This document shows, piece after piece, positions 40,688 to 53,667 of a DNA stretch of 60,000 nt; the stretch's first letter is position 1; every line of letters begins with the position of its first letter. Source of the stretch: Nymphaea colorata (lineage: Eukaryota; Streptophyta; Magnoliopsida; Nymphaeales; Nymphaeaceae); assembly GCF_008831285.2 (NCBI RefSeq), contig NC_045141.1, positions 25,159,315 through 25,219,314 of the forward strand, in the 5' to 3' direction. The notes beneath the pieces are model-generated. The model saw nothing but the letters and a program-made list of their open reading frames with translations. It was not told where the DNA came from and made no database searches. The translations under genes and the position numbers were made by a program.

Positions 40688-40824
40688 GTTATTGTAGTTA
40701 TTGCAAGCGTCACTAATATGAATATGAGTGCCTCCCATCCAGGACCAGAAGCCAGTAAAGGTTCTTTATAATACCAACCGAATTGGCCGACCAAGATTGT
40801 ACGAGCTTTTTCTTTACAAGGCAA
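40688..40824 (-). CDS. Unassigned coding-like exon with one membrane segment
   Basis: The minus strand is open and reads ILVGQFGWYYKEPLLASGPG, then WEALIFILVTLAITTITMY, a compact hydrophobic segment after an aromatic stretch. It ends at a consensus-like donor (TATC|GTAAGAAT near 40680). The composition looks like real protein rather than random AT-rich sequence, but I do not recognise the family and no matching neighbouring exons could be confirmed. It could be an exon of an unrecognised gene or a captured fragment. Confidence 0.25.
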
Positions 40825-41889
40825 AAGGATATTCCCTAATGTTTAAGTAAACGTAGTTCGATATTACGGTTTTAGGGGGGGAATAACAGTATTGACCATC
40901 CTAATTAGAAGCCGATGTCTACAACAATTTCTGTCCCTTGATACACAAAGGCAGTGAATAGGACAAATTAATAGAGGCCCTCGCACATGAAGTTTACACG
41001 AATGTCTGAGCCCTTGGCAGTTGCAAAAGAGAATATCCTGGGTTGTTTGACAACAATAATATTTTCTTCTGTCTTATTTATTTGCGCTAGAATATGGGAC
41101 ACAAACTTATGGAATACTCTAATAAATGTTTCATAGATCCGCTCAATTTTTTTAGAAGATTCACATGACAATGATACAATAGCAAAAAGAGTTACTACAT
41201 ATTTTTTGGACAGATTCATACAGCAATAATATAGTAGCAAAATAGAGTTACCGCTACCAAACAGTTCCTAAGCGGCAGTTTGGCAATTTGAACTGTCAGC
41301 TAGTCATGAATTTATCTCAAAACTTAAGGTAGATTTATTAAACACTAAAACTGCGTGTTCATGAATTTGTATCAATTTTTAAGACAGGTTCATAAAATAA
41401 TTACAAAACGTTCCACTTGCCAAACGAGCCCGGTTATCACCTTCATTTTTATACAAAGTCTAAGGCCAAGTTTTCCAACTATGGTATTTCGTATTCTTAA
41501 CGGAATGGAATGGAGGTCGAGAAAAAGTAGGGTCATGATTGATGAAGCGCCCCGCCTGCGTACGCGGCCGAAGAGTTGCCTTGGTCAATGGGGATGTGAT
41601 GGAGCTAGAAATTGAATCTCTAAGGAGGAAGACTTGATTTGACATCACAACAAAACGTGATGAAATGGGCACCACCTTGGAAAGTCCTTATTTTCTGCTT
41701 CCAGCTGCCTGACCTTAACTTTATCATTCATTGAGACTTTAGGATGCGTATGGAAAGCAGAAAACTAAATAGTGGCCTCCCGCAAATGGTTTGATATGAA
41801 TATCAAATATCGTGGGCACTTAAAAGGGTAAAGATTTGAATTTTTTTGATCTCGCTACTTCTATTTCGATCCCTCTTTCTCCCTCTCAT

Positions 41890-41890
<1 letters not shown>

Positions 41891-41929
<39 letters not shown>
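41891..41929. repeat. GA microsatellite
   Basis: About 39 bp of perfect AG repeat. Confidence 0.97.
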
Positions 41930-41931
<2 letters not shown>

Positions 41932-42337
41932 CTTCTTTTTTGACCTCATGGAAAAGAAGAAGCAGAAAGACAAACTACAAGCTACAGGCAAAAGTTTCCA
42001 AGTTCCTAATCAAACTTCTAACGTTATTGACTTCATGCATGTCTAGGCTTTTTCATAAGAGCCTGTATGGCTCTTTGCTGTTACTGTCAAAACGGAACTG
42101 TCGTCCAGCTAAGACGTCGTTTTTCTTTTTCATTTACTTGCCAAACTAAATGATAATAAATTTGCTTCGACCCGACCTGCAACATAGTTTAGTAAATGAA
42201 ATGGAAGGCTGAGCCTCCTCCGCCTCTTGCGGAAGCAACGGTAGATTCCGTTCATCTTCATCTTCAGGATCGGCTGCCGTTATTAAATGGATCACCGCCA
42301 TCCGCTGGCATTAAATGGACCGTCAACAGCACGCCGA

Positions 42338-42373
42338 TGACGTCATTCCAACGGGCGAGAGTGACGTCACGTG
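42338..42373. promoter_or_regulatory. Cluster of bZIP-type sites: two TGACGTCA palindromes and a G-box
   Basis: TGACGTCA occurs at 42338-42345 and again at 42362-42369, and CACGTG (G-box) overlaps the second at 42368-42373. These are canonical binding sites for plant TGA/HY5/ABF-type bZIP factors. The surrounding 42200-42390 stretch is GC-richer than its flanks. No gene start was identified nearby, so the target gene, if any, is unknown. Confidence 0.5.
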
Positions 42374-43315
42374 TGCCAAGGAATTAATGCGCTTCATCCC
42401 CTAGGTATCAGTTTATCTTTTATCAGAACTAAAATATTTAGAAATTATAAGTAAACATAAAAATTTAGTATCCACATTGAATTTTATGAACTGAAGATCT
42501 GAACTATTTGTTTTAAAACTATACAAAGTTTTACTGAGAAAATGTCAATTAAAAATTTATTTAAAGTGGATTACTTTTCAAATCTGCGTACTTTGGCTTC
42601 ATTTTATGTTTCGCAAACCCGTGCTTTGCCCTTTTTTTCAAAACCATGGTCCTCAAAATTTTCAAAAAACAAGAGGATCATAATGCATAAACATGAGTCA
42701 GCTGCGTATATAATTGTTAGGCACCCACTTTCTCATTATTTTGGACAGTTCACCAATTTAACAAATTCGTTGCTTATTTTTTAAGCTATGTAAAATAGCC
42801 TAAGCTACATTTTTTGCCAGTGTTATTAAGACTACCTCAAACATAAAGAAATATAAAAAACCAATAAAGCTTATAAACTATTATTTTCCAAAGTAATTTA
42901 GAAATCACTTGGATTTTTTAAAAGTGGTTCATCGTATTTGCCCTTGAGTTTTTAAACATTTTAGGTTACTCATGTAAACGTCTAAAATGTCCACTCACTT
43001 TATAAAAAATTTCAAAAACACTCCCAACCCTACTTTTATTGCACGCGCACCTCCACAGGCGTACCGTGAAGGTGAGAACCATTTGCCTTTTCCTATCGAT
43101 GGCCCCTCATTTAATTGCATAGCAACTACCAATCATTTCATCGTGCGTTCTAATCTAACAAGACGATATCGACATCCAGCTGCCCCTGACCGCCTCACGG
43201 TCAATCGGGTCCCGCCACATTTCCAGTCAGCTTTAGCAGCAGTCAGCCCCACTTACCTGACCAACCAATGGGCGAAAAAGAAAGCTGAATAATAACATAC
43301 GCCACCAATTTGCGT

Positions 43316-43317
43316 AA

Positions 43318-43356
<39 letters not shown>
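43316..43356. repeat. AT microsatellite
   Basis: About 40 bp of AT repeat with a single G interruption. Confidence 0.95.
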
Positions 43357-43429
43357 CAACCAATGCATATTAAATTGAAAAAAAAAAAGATTTGTTGGAA
43401 TATTGTATCATATAAGGCCTGCCAAATCA

Positions 43430-43860
43430 CACAACTAGGTCTAGGCGTCCGGCTCGTCCGGTCGAGTTGGAAAAAGCCCGTTTTCCAACTACATTGGGCT
43501 AGGTGTGAGTCGGAATGAGCTTGAGGGTCAAATGCCTAGTTAAGGTGAAAGCAAGGTTGAGAACCAGAAAAGCAAGGATAAGAAGAATACATAGTGGCGC
43601 GTTTGATTAATAAATCCAAGGTTCATCAAACTAGCATTTAACAAAGGTCTGATTTAAAATTAGAGGGGGAGAGTCTGCTCTTACATCCACAGTTCTCGTA
43701 TCAAAAGGATTTTGGATTTAAGCCGGATCAAGACTTCTCTTAATTTGCATATTACTTTTAAGCCGAGCCACGAATCGAACATAACTCGACCCATTAAATA
43801 GACAGACCGGGCTAGGATCGTGTTTTTAATAGGCTTTGAGGGTCAAATTCTGATACAACC
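43430..43860. repeat. Decayed CGAG-type repeat
   Basis: Contains ggctcgtccggtcgagttgg near the left and gccgagccacgaatcg plus aactcgacc toward the right, with direct repeats of gagggtcaaat at about 43523 and 43847. Resembles eroded hAT-like non-autonomous elements in plants; no clean ends found. Confidence 0.3.
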
Positions 43861-44290
43861 TTACGTACAACCCTGAATTAGCTGCTATGTTAATAAAATC
43901 ATAATAATGAAGAAAAAGTTTTCATTTTATTTATTGTAACCTATATCAAATTACTAGTGTTGTGGTTTGTTAAGAAAACACCGTCAGACCTGACCTCCAT
44001 GCCTCATAAGAATAAATTAATAACCCAATGAAAGAAAAACTCAAAATGCAACATGACAAGATCGAGGCCTAATCTAAGAACTCAAAACTGGTACATACTT
44101 ATAATTTAGTTCTACCTTCTGTGGCTGATTTTCTAAGCAGGTATTTCATTTTTCTGTTCTAGAAGCAACTCAAGGTTAGGCGGCTTCTTACCAAATTATA
44201 TCATCCCAGTATCCAACACTTGTTTTCTTCAACTTAAACGTCTTAAGTCAAACCCCCAACTACATTGATAATACCGAGTCAAAAACCTTA

Positions 44291-44426
44291 GGGTTCATTA
44301 TACACGCATATGCATCACACATATATATATATATATAGTATAGAGAAAGAGAGAGAGAGAGGGTTCATTATACACGCATATGCATCACACACACATATAT
44401 ATATAGTATAGAGAAAGAGAGAGAGA
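44291..44426. repeat. Tandem duplication of about 70 bp containing TA and GA tracts
   Basis: The block gggttcattatacacgcata, continuing through a TA tract and GA tract, occurs at 44291-44360 and again at 44361-44426. Copies differ mainly in microsatellite length, indicating a recent duplication. Confidence 0.92.
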
Positions 44427-44881
44427 GACAAGAGCATAAAACCAATTAAAAAAGGTGACAAAATAAAGTAAAGTTGATCCGTCTATTTGAGGCATAAGAA
44501 GAATAATTTCTGAAAGATACAACTCAAACTCTTGAACTAAGATGTATACTTAAGAACCTCATTTTATTTTATTTTTTTCATTGAAAAAAAAAATTGGATT
44601 CGAGGGGGAAGGTCTGATATTAAATTCATAGTTCTCAAATCCCAAGCTATCAAACGCCCCTAAAAGAAGTCGAAATAATAAAGTTTTATCAAAAGATAAG
44701 AAGAGAAGAGGAAAACAAAAAAAAGGATGGCAGAGAGAGAGAGCATCTGCGGTACGGCAGCTTTTGCAAAGCAGTGGTCGTCGTCTTTACTTTTAGTCGC
44801 AAAGGGAGCCGCCTCGCTGCTTGTCTGGTCCGCACTGGCCATGCACCTTCACCTGCCAAACTTCACAAATAGGGGCCGAAT

Positions 44882-45030
44882 GAAAATGACATATAACAGC
44901 CTGCTCCGGCATCATTTTTTAAATCACAGACCAAAAATGACATATAACAGACTGCTCTAGTATCATTTTCCAAATGACCGACTGAAAATGACATATAACA
45001 GCCTGCTCTAGTATAATTTTTTTTTTTAAA
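44882..45030. repeat. 51-bp tandem repeat, three copies
   Basis: The core aatgacatataacag recurs at 44885, 44936 and 44987, exactly 51 bp apart, each followed by ctgctc and a catcatttt-like block. Units are about 85-90 percent alike by eye. Confidence 0.88.
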
Positions 45031-45529
45031 TGCAAGTTCCTCGTTTGGTTTCCTTCTTTTCTAAGTGTTTCAAGGATAGTTGAAGTTTCAATTTTCTCAA
45101 TAATCCATCGGATGTCCAGAGACCACGGAATGAAAATATATGGCTGCCAAACAAGCATTCACTGTTGAATATTAGGAAACAGAAAGGGCATATATAGGCG
45201 AAATGCGTCCTTTGTTTACCACTCAAGAATCATGGTTCTACTGCATGGCATGATACGTGAGCCTTCATATCTCCTCAACCTGCACTTAGTCGGGATTGCT
45301 TTATTAGTATGTTCTTTGTTTTTCAGAAATTTTTGGGTCCACTTTGGCAGATGACAGGCATGCCTATCGCTATGGTTTGTTTGTTTGTTTTTGTTTTTAT
45401 TTTTGTTTTTGCTGAATAGAATATTTTTATTTTCTAAGCCCTGTATTTGTATTTGTAGTCACAGACTCACAAATACAGTCTCGGAGTTTTAAACGGTGTG
45501 GTTTTTCTTGGGTACGATATAGTGAGCTT

Positions 45530-45800
45530 GAAAAAAACATTGGTAATTTTTAAAAATTTAAAAAAACTAAAAATAAAAAAAAGTAAAATAAGTGATAAAT
45601 TAAAAGTAGACTTGTAATAAATAACAAATAAAAATGAAAAAAACTATTTGACATTAAAAAAATGAAAGAATTGAAAAAAAATGAAAAAATTGAAAAAAAA
45701 CGCATTAAAAACACTTTAAAAACGTGTTTTTTTCATTTTTAACATTTTTTTTTTTTAAAAATGAGGTTTTTAAAAGTTTTAAACGGCAATTTACTTTATC
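45530..45800. repeat. Low-complexity A/T-rich tract
   Basis: Almost entirely A and T with runs of A and T on either side of position 45725, giving weak internal inverted symmetry. No gene. Probably decayed repeat or scaffold-type AT-rich DNA. Confidence 0.5.
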
Positions 45801-46849
45801 GCATTTTTTTAAAAACCGTGTTTATTGTGACTATATATGGCCACGCATGTTGGAGGTCTAAAAGCTTCTCCATTTACAACGTAAAACCCTTAACAAACGG
45901 TCTGAAAGCTTCTCCATTGACAAACTTGCCTTTTCTTCTGCACCCTGAGCAGGATCAGATTCTGGACCACTTATTTTCGAGTCGCTGTAGGCCGAGCTGA
46001 TTGTCTTGGTCACTTTCACGAAGAAAAGATAATAACAGACACGCGTGGATGAACATCAACAAATAAAATAGTAACACGGTGCAGGATGAATCATCGAGTC
46101 CCACCAACCCCACCAACTACAGGAAATCCAAGCACCAAGAATCAAGACAACAGAGATAGACGCCATTGTATTTCTTCCACACCTTTCTATTCACATTAAA
46201 AAGAAAAAGAAAAAAAAAAAACTCATGATGGATCAACTTAAATGTTCTACATTCTCTCGAATTCAATTCCGCTTTTTCCATGATAGATGAATAAAAGGGG
46301 CCCCACCACCCATGACAAGAAAGCAACAGAGCAAAGGTTGTAAAAACAGCTTCAGTTGATACAATTGAACTTAATTAAAGCTAAACACACAATAATCAGT
46401 TCAACCACGTCCTGAAAACCATGTCTATCAAGAGAACATATCCAACGATTGGGGAACTCCCCAGAGTAAACGACAATCAAGAACAAAAGGCAACAAAACT
46501 TTACAACTACCACGTCGATAATTTAGATAATTAACCTTCCAAAGTAGATCATTTGTGCTAAGTTCCTAAATTTTTTACAAAGGCCTCACCTCACTTCCTG
46601 AGACCATCCTCCCTCCAACATAGATAAACCGTAACCTGTCTTTAGCTCCTTCCATGGCTGACATCTTTTCTCATAACTAACTTTCTTAAAATCATATTTT
46701 TGAAGCTTTCGAAATCGAGTTCTTCTTAAAATAACATGAAAAACTACTAATTTGCTCTCAAGAAACCATTTGACCATAACGCAACCACGGCCCAGCAGGA
46801 GGATTAGGCAGTTTTTGACCATATGCTCCTCGATTCCGCCAGACGTCCC

Positions 46850-48000
46850 CACCTGAGCCTAGCCGCTGACACGAACCATGTGTGGACACTCGGAGAACAC
46901 CCACCACCCCAGCGGTCACTACCACCTGCCGTCGCCAGAAAATGGGTTAATGGTACACCCACCCAAGACTTACTGGAATCATCCCACCGGAAAGCTTCTA
47001 ATTATCGCCCGCATGCACAGAGTTAACCGAAAGTTTGGTAAGCCGTGACGCCATGATTTGCAAACAAAATTTCAGTTACCCAAGCAAGCTGCAAGATTTG
47101 CAATCTAACGAGGTTATGAAAACAAACAAACCTGTGGAAATACAGAAAAGGGATAAAGATGAAACAAGAAAACATTTTGAATGCATGAAGAGCATCCAGG
47201 AGGAGCAGAACATTATCAAACGGAAGAACTCTCGAGAGGACTCTCTATTGCTCGACTCTGTGCCTAAAGAACAACCGCATATCCAAAGGTGAGGAAGACA
47301 TTCTTTGTTGGACAGATAGGATCCAGCACCCCATCAATAGAGGAAATCCGTGTGAGTGTGCCAGAGCTAAAGGAGAAGTGGAAGATTGGAGGAAAATGGC
47401 GTGGTAGACCCATGGGTACCCCCAAGCGTGTTGGACCGACGCTCTATATAAGCTGCGAACACAAGTTGGTAAGGGATGAGAGACTGAAGCACTTGGGTAG
47501 ATCTCTTGCATGGCAATGCTGTTCTTTGCCGGGGTGTAGACGAAACCACTGACCACATCCTATTGCGAAACTGGAGTTGAAGAAGTGGACGAGGCGCAAA
47601 TTCAGAAATACAGATCTGCTCAAGTGTTGAGAAAAATGTTCTACATCTGCATACGGCTCCTCTGGAAACTAAGAAATTCAGTAAAAAGTGGGGCAGATAT
47701 CCTCACCAACGGCGCGGCACAAGGAGGCATGATATGGCGTTTATGTCGACAGCACATTTTAAAGCTTGAGTGGGATGATCGAACAAAGAGAGCCGAAAAT
47801 GGATGGGCAGGGAATTGTGGGGGGAGATGGGTTTGGGAAGGTAACCCAGCAGCTAATATTCACATAGTGGTGTGGCAGGTTCGCAGGAGAGAACTATGGC
47901 TGGGTTACTTCAGCTAAGAGATGACTCTCATCCTTATGGAGCAGCTGGACGGACCCAAGAAGACAACCAAGGTGAACACACAGTGCTAAGCAGGTGCAAC
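46850..48000 (+). pseudogene. Decayed LINE-like retroelement fragment (zf-RVT region)
   Basis: At 47509-47577 one frame reads HGNAVLCRGVDETTDHILL, matching the CxxC...ETTDHILLxC signature found after the reverse transcriptase of plant non-LTR elements and RT-related genes. The final Cys is lost. Downstream frames are rich in Trp and Arg but are broken by shifts and stops. No reverse transcriptase core or poly(A) end was identified, so the call is tentative. Confidence 0.35.
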
Positions 48001-51000
48001 TGAAGTTTTTGATGTGAAGGGAATAATTCTCGTTCAGACTAACAATGGGTGATCGAGGTTGAAGATGGGCAATGCAGTTGAAGACAGAATTTGTAAGTCC
48101 TGTATGGCAATCAGCATGGAATTGACATATCTGCTAATAGCAGTGCCACTGCCATGGAAGCAATGCCGTTTAGTAGCTATAGGTACTGGCAGATCCAATT
48201 TTAAGGAAGTGGCTGATTTAAGAGGGACACATATCTACTTTAAAATATTTTAAAATTTTTATTTTGAATGGGTAGGTGCCAGACACTTAGGTACTAGACC
48301 CATCAAGAATAATACAGGCCTTCAGTTTTTTTTTTTTTTTGGTTTTTCACCAAAAAGCAGAAAAACTTACCAATTTATATCATATGACTAAAATGTCCTA
48401 TCCTCTTTTTCTCTCAAATTCCTAACTATCCACCTGAAAGAAATCAAGGGCCAAAATCATTCCTAATAGGTCTATCTGACCTAAGGGTCTCATACCTACT
48501 GTTTCTCTCAATTTTTATACATTCTCCATTTACCTTTTAAAAATAAATTTTTAATATTTTTAGCCCATTCACAACACATTCAGATGAACTAGTGAGTACG
48601 ATCACAAAGCAGCAGCTCTGCCAATCTTAGAACACAACCTAAGAGCAGCTGGTGCCTGAAAGGAGTACTACCCCATATATCATGCAGGACAGGAGGCTCT
48701 GTCCGCTATAAACTGGATAGAGTCCCGGGGCAACATAATCTATACCTCAATAAAAATCTTTTCTTAACCAAAAATAAAAAATAAAAAATTCAAGCTTCTG
48801 TCAGTTCATGAATGTCGAAGATAACTGTGATAAAAGATCTCAAGAACACCACGAATTTAGTGTGCTATTGCTTTGTGGAAAACTGAACGATAAACATTTT
48901 TAGGATAAGCTTCCCAGGGCACGAGTCTAGCATGTTAACCGCCGTGATGCCTATGGAAATCACACTTTTGAAAAGGGACAGGCATCTAAAGTTCTACTTG
49001 ATCTATTTCAAATCCGAACACCAGATATTCGAAGAACTCCAACCAAGGTGGTAGTGGAACATGATTTTATATGAACACGTCGCTGACTCATAATAATCTC
49101 TTTCTAGCACGAACACTTGCTTCGATTCATTAAAAAAAAAATGATACATGACAGGAATATCACACTGGCAGATATAAAATCAGTCAGAAGGATTCTTCCT
49201 CAAAGGAATTACAAACACAAAAAACACCATAATAAGAATCCATTTTCCTACTGGACTGCAAATCAATACCGTTGGTTTTAGATTCAGATGCACAGAAGAA
49301 CTCGGAAACAAGTGACCTTCTTGTCGCCAGATATGTCCCAAGTGAAGTAAGCACTTCATAGCAAAATTGTTTAGCTCCCAGAAAGATAAAAGTTATCTAG
49401 GATGACAACAACAACTAAATCAATGAAACATGGCTTTGTAAAACCTAGCATCAGTAATCTCCGAATGGATGGGATCACCAAATGCACAAATTAAACGCAA
49501 GATCAACAAGAAACAGAAAAAAATGGAACTCCCATTTTATCATGATAAGTTTGCAAGGTTTTGCAATTACAGAAATAATTCATCATCATTTAAGCCCGAT
49601 AAATCATGACTAGTGATACCTGCCAATTTGTTTCTTGACAGTTGACAAGGTTGCACTTGTCAATTTTGTAGTCGTTTGGAAAATTTTAGAATTTCAGAAA
49701 TATAAAGGGCAACAAAAGAGTAATTAAATGACAAGTTTCCGAGTATCTCAGAAAAATAGCGACAAGCATTTAGAAAAGAATTTTAGATTATAAAAGACAT
49801 AAGGTAACGGCAAAGTAAAACTTAATATATATAAACGAATTTTCAGAAAAGGAAAAAGATGCTGTCATTTTATTGCGGTAATATCACAATCTCTTTTGTG
49901 AAATTTTAAAGTATCCCTAAACTTCCAGATATTTATGTTATGGAGCCATTTTGGCCAAAACATGACATCTTTAAATACCCTCTTGAGTATGGTTAACGTT
50001 GACACTATTTTTTCTTGGATCTCCGCTCGTGGTTATTATCGACAGGCAGTGTTCGTTTTCCAATCTTCTCCACTAAAACCTACTAACTTCCGTAGCTCCC
50101 TGACATTCAAACAACTTCATTGATCTATTAAATGTTAATGAATTTTCTTCACAACATTGGTCTAATGCAATTCATGAGGCTTCAGCAGTATATTTTGATC
50201 AACAAACTTATTTGGACAGGCATCCATCATGAAATTCAAATTGCAAGGCAGAAAATACAAGCACCAATGACGATCTGTCTAAGGAAGTTTCAAGGATCAA
50301 GTTTCTATGCAATATTATATGAAAGAAAATAACTTGTGAACCAAAAGAGTAACGGACCCAAGATTCTGAGCAATTTGAACCTGCACTCCCGAAGAGTGCA
50401 ACTGCAAGGTGTCCGATTTTCAAGGTTAACGGAAAATGTAACTCACTTAGCACTGTTACTCAAATTCAAGAAAATCAGATATATTCGAGAGTCTAAGAGG
50501 AGCGTTCGTATCAGAAGAAAACCCTTCTCTACTATCTATTATTGTAGTTTCACTTTGTGATAAAATTTTTATCCGTAGCTTACCTGCTATTTTCTCCATA
50601 CTTGTTAAATTTAGATTTCTTCTGGAGGAAAACCATATTTCGAGAACAGCACTTGAGAAAGCTGATTCCCAAACCTCCGGACGGCAAACAAGAGCTGCTT
50701 TCACCTGGCTAGGCTTCTGTATTTAAAATCTTCAAGTTTAACCGCTCAACAGTCAACAGTTCAGTACAGAAGTACGTCTCTATTGGCATGAACTTGTGGC
50801 CGTCTGTCTAACTTCATCTTGCTTATTGAGGAAAAAGGACATTCTTGAAAATGTTATGACGACTCTCTCTCTCTCGTTATTTATATCTTAGGAATCCAGC
50901 AGGCTCTCGGCAGTCTGACTGCCATTATGTTGGATTGCCAAATCTACATACTTAGAAAACTCACAAAAATCTGATTTATATATTACCATGATCCAAAAAG

Positions 51001-52380
51001 AACACAGAATCAATATTTCAGGTTGATTTGTCATCAATCCGAAGGTGGGCGAAAGCCAACTGGCGCCGGGCCAAAAAGGCCAGACGGCCAGCTGAACAGT
51101 GCAGATATTCAGCACTCGAACTAATGTACGCCTGTCAGTGATGCCTAGTTTGCTTTTAACATACTTTGTGCATCCAATTGAAGCCACTGCTATTATAGTG
51201 AATATATGTTGATTCAAATATTTATGTTTGATATATCACATGACATTGCTTTGTTGCTTGCATCCATGACGCATACATTCTAGTTTGATATAGATAACTC
51301 TTGGCTCTCTGATTACATGCTTGCTCTCATCGAAGCATATACTTCCTATTTTTGATCATCACATACAATTTCGTTATTGTGCTTCGGCGTCCTTTTATTA
51401 ATTTCCATTTTTTGGAAACCAATGTGTACGACTCGAACCAACTAATCATTCCTGAGCTCTTTTCAGCATTTGCCATATAGCATTCTAGGCCACCACACCA
51501 AAGGCCTTCACCACTCCATCAGAGGATAATAAAAGGAGAAACATGTACAATGTGCTTTTTAGAAGCACGATATTTTGACGAATCCTTAGTAGAGGATATA
51601 AATTAAATGCGTGTGGATGAACAAGAAGACAAGAATGAAGAAATCTTACACCACAAGAAAGATTGGAAATACTAAAACAAGGATATGACTGATTTGACAT
51701 GCTAGCATTTTAGCAGCAAGTTAAAAAGTAAGATGGGGGTAAGATTTTTTTTTTTTAAAAGAGAAATCCTATGATTGATATGCCCTTGATTTTTAGTGCT
51801 AAACGGTGCGGCGCTCAGTACGAATCCTAAACGCTCTAAAACACCAAGCCAATCTACTGCATGTCTGAAACTACAGTCCTTGCAAATTAAAAACCTCAGA
51901 AGTCAGAAATCTACAGCACTCCGCGACACGAAAAAGTGAACCCACATAATTCATAAGGACAATAACGTATACGAAACGCTTGAACTCGACCGCCGTCATG
52001 AGCGCATCCAGCTTGATGAATCGTAGACTTCGAAGCACAAGCTATAACCAATCGTTACTACAAATTACACATGAAAGCACAAGATCAGGGAAGTTGAAAC
52101 CAAGCATTCTAAGCGATGTACTCTAAACGATCTATCCACCTTGATAGACCACGTACCTCTCTCTACCTCCAAACCGTCGCCGAGCCAGAAGTTTCTGGCT
52201 AAGGACCAGACCTTTCAAAGAAAAAAATCAATGGATGAGGGTCAACCAATTGTAAATATGCAAGTGCGGCTACGCGACACTAACATTTGCCCATAGGAAC
52301 CCACATGTGCCCCGGCGCCGCAAGCCATGATCGGACGTTGAGCACGCCAATTAGCATACAAATAACAATAAGAAAGCAAA
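48001..52380. other. Intergenic region without recognised genes
   Basis: AT-rich DNA with many short ORFs that show neither family motifs nor splice structure. A segment near 48690-48770 ending in A-rich sequence may be the tail of a retroelement. Confidence 0.5.
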
Positions 52381-52389
52381 GATATCGGA

Positions 52390-53010
52390 CAGATGCCGGA
52401 ACTAAAACCTTACCCAATATCACTTATACTCGAACACACGAATTGGCGTTCTCGGAGCATTAAAGCTTTCCAGAATCTCCGTCTAAGCCGAGCTTCGGGC
52501 AGGCCCTGGCTGCTTCTTCTTCCCTCCAAAGATACCCCACCGCCTGCGCTCCTCCAACCCCTGCCCAACCCTGCCGGGAGCATCATCATCAGGACAACGG
52601 CTCCTCCTTTCATAGGAAATCCTAGGGTGTGCTAAGCACCCGATTCAGCACGAATCCTGGCGCCCCCAATGAAGGAGATGAGGACGCCGCTGAAGAACAC
52701 CGATCGTGAGGCGGCTCAGGTGGTAGCAACGTCAGTGATGGAGTTCGGCAGGCCCTCCTTTCGGGACTCCAGCCTAGCAGATCACGGAACAGTTGAATGT
52801 GGAGAAGAACAGCTTCAGACGGCGAAGTTCCCGCCGATTCGCGGAGAGGTCATCGGGGCGACCGCGGTTTCGCTGACGAAGCTTTCACCCCTTGGCGAGC
52901 TCAACACGCCATTGGTGAACTGGAAGGAAGACCGGCCGCCTCGACAGTTTAATAGGGGCTGGCCTTCTCCTCAGGTGACGGAAAAGAGGAGCAAGATCGC
53001 CTGATCCCCT
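52390..53010. other. GC-rich island, possible exon/promoter of an unidentified gene
   Basis: This 0.6-kb block is far richer in G+C and CpG than the surrounding DNA. Plus-strand ORFs at 52393-52635 and 52669-53004 are both open, and the latter contains a good donor-like CTCAG|GTGACG at 52974, but neither product is recognised. Opposite-strand frames are also open, as expected for GC-rich DNA, so strand is undecided. Confidence 0.3.
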
Positions 53011-53667
53011 CCCGGCGTGTCTTCCGCCGGAAGAAAAAGGAGGGAAAATTGCTTTTGGAGGGAAGGCATCTCCGGCACGTGCGAGAATGCTCCTGATCAT
53101 AATCTTCGTATCTTTCCAATTCAACATTAGCTCAAGCTCCGGTAAAATTGGCAAGTGGGAATTCAATAATATTTTCACAGGTTGATCAAATCGAACATCT
53201 AGAAAAGAAAACCATTTTTCTTATCCAGAAATAACTGTCAGTCAAATAAATATTTCAAACACGTCTAATGCTGTAGACCAAATGACGATAACTCGTCAAT
53301 AGATTTCGATTTCCCTTTTCCGAAGACGCAGCGCAGCTTAGGACCTACTTATAAATGAGTCACAAGAAATCCATTTGCCAAACACGTTTTGTCTTAGAAA
53401 ATTTGTTCAATATAATACGTGTGGTATATTTTAAATAATTGACGACAAACGCGATCCGAACTAAAAGTCGAAATAGGCGTAGGTGGGTCCAGACCGTGGA
53501 TCGCAACAAACTGGGCGCAGTCGGTGAACCCAATCAACAGAGGTTTGACCAATAAGTCAAACACAAGACTGCGTCCCTTCTCTCTCTCTGTCTCGACAAA
53601 AACAGGTAGTCAGAGCATCTCCTCAGCCAGGGATCCTTGCTTTCTCTGGAAGGGTTTCCTATCTCCG

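Noticed and set aside
50888-51217. 109-codon minus-strand ORF
   Set aside because: No recognisable motif, no supporting exon structure, and ordinary intergenic composition.
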